This document shows positions 63,325-64,000 of a stretch of DNA of 64,000 nucleotides, piece after piece; position 1 is the stretch's first letter; each line of letters opens with the position of its first letter. Location: assembly GCF_000368685.1 (NCBI RefSeq), contig NZ_KB849628.1, positions 62,001-126,000 on the forward strand. Reading direction: 5' to 3'. Below the pieces are notes generated by a model that saw only the letters and a list, made by a program, of their open reading frames with translations, did not search any database and was not told the DNA's origin. The translations under genes were made by a program, and so were the position numbers. This DNA comes from Acinetobacter baylyi DSM 14961 = CIP 107474. Lineage in GTDB: Bacteria; Pseudomonadota; Gammaproteobacteria; Pseudomonadales; Moraxellaceae.

Positions 63325-64000
63325 ATGAAGAAAACAATATTAAGTCTGACTGTCGCTTTATTTTTGCTGAACGGTTGTGCAAAAAAAGACGATAAGCCGC
63401 CCCAAACAGCATCCAAGACAGAACAAACACCTGAGTATCATGGACCCAAGGACAATGAAATTCCTGCCATGCTTGCCCATAGTTTTGCAGTAAAGCTTGA
63501 ACAACCAAAAATCTGTCACGATGATAAAGATACAGAGGGGATGGTATGTACAACTACAGAAGTTATAGGGCTAAAAAGTAACATAGACTGGATAGATCGA
63601 ATAATTAATAAAGAAATTCATGATTATTATGCAGATGTTTTTGTTGTACCCTCTGAAGAGCAAAAACAACTGAATCAAACAAAAGTAGAAGGCTCTAATC
63701 ATTGGTCAAATAGCGTGGTCTATCGATTTAATGGACAGTTTGGCCGTTATGTTCAAATTTCAAAGGTTGCTTCTGAATATACAGGCGGAGCACATGGAAT
63801 CTCTTTTTTTGAAGACTATGTCTTTGATCTAAAAAGTAAAAAACGTGTAACACTTCATGATATTGTGATTACAGGAAAAACGGATAAACTTAAAAACGCA
63901 TTATGGAAACAATATGAATACTGGTGCAATGACAATCAGATGCAACCTTTTATTGCTAAAGAAGATTTCAATATAAGCAATAATTTTTATATCAATCAGA
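63325..64000 (+). CDS. DUF3298/DUF4163-like lipoprotein (runs off the window)
   Basis: Partial gene, 225 codons before the window ends. Lipoprotein signal MKKTILSLTVALFLLNGCAKK (lipobox LNGC). Later EYTGGAHGISFFEDYVFDLK and KRVTLHDIV match the DUF3298/RsiV C-terminal fold. Members are periplasmic or envelope proteins; RsiV binds lysozyme, but the Gram-negative ones are of unknown function. GAG lies upstream of the ATG at 63325. Reading frame continues past position 64000. Confidence 0.8.
   Translation, partial: MKKTILSLTVALFLLNGCAKKDDKPPQTASKTEQTPEYHGPKDNEIPAMLAHSFAVKLEQPKICHDDKDTEGMVCTTTEVIGLKSNIDWIDRIINKEIHDYYADVFVVPSEEQKQLNQTKVEGSNHWSNSVVYRFNGQFGRYVQISKVASEYTGGAHGISFFEDYVFDLKSKKRVTLHDIVITGKTDKLKNALWKQYEYWCNDNQMQPFIAKEDFNISNNFYINQ

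Overview
This window is an Acinetobacter chromosome segment: AT-rich, with the pob-hca block of the aromatic catabolism supercluster described for Acinetobacter baylyi ADP1 (dca-pca-qui-pob-hca), a CioAB-type bd oxidase, an aroQ-accB-accC operon and a zigA/zrlA zinc-starvation locus. Species cannot be fixed from sequence reading alone. No tRNA, rRNA, CRISPR array, transposase, integrase or prophage gene was seen.

Layout. 1-2.3 kb: pobR and pobA (4-hydroxybenzoate to protocatechuate). 2.3-13.4 kb: hcaABCDEFG on the minus strand, with hcaK (uptake) and hcaR (MarR repressor) divergent; together they release hydroxycinnamates from esters (HcaG), import them (HcaE/HcaK), activate them (HcaC), saturate or cleave the side chain (HcaD/HcaA) and oxidise the aldehyde (HcaB) to feed PobA. 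13.4-18.8 kb: a TetR gene divergent from a four-gene oxidative operon (ferritin-like diiron-type protein annotated elsewhere as metal-dependent hydrolase, SDR, Baeyer-Villiger-like flavoprotein, PPM1-type methyltransferase) whose substrate is unknown; this is the best candidate for an undescribed pathway. 18.9-21.8 kb: small secreted protein, then aroQ-accB-accC. 21.8-22.9 kb: about 1 kb without a gene. 22.9-26 kb: zigA-folE2 and zrlA, each transcription unit with a near-perfect Zur box. 26-31 kb: quinone oxidoreductase, aspA, a HypT-like LysR gene, a MarR gene and an XRE gene. 31-33.6 kb: cydA-cydB and an untracked 35-codon cydX-like gene. 33.7-34.2 kb: DUF2946-type protein. 34.7-42.9 kb: complete malonate decarboxylase operon mdcABCDEGHLM plus a LysR regulator. 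43-46.3 kb: cysE and a TonB-dependent siderophore receptor. 46.7-52.4 kb: urtABCDE urea transporter. 52.7-55.5 kb: two small unknown genes, a META-domain lipoprotein and an MFS transporter with a striking leader hairpin. 55.5-57.8 kb: otsBA (trehalose). 58.2 kb: PPOX-fold stress protein. 59.2-63.2 kb: Fur-controlled FecI/FecR/FecA-type signalling trio. 63.3 kb to the end: a truncated lipoprotein gene.

Genes were named from remembered family motifs and gene order; no database search was run. Start codons were re-chosen where the longest reading frame began at a non-ATG codon or overlapped a neighbour, using visible Shine-Dalgarno sequences.
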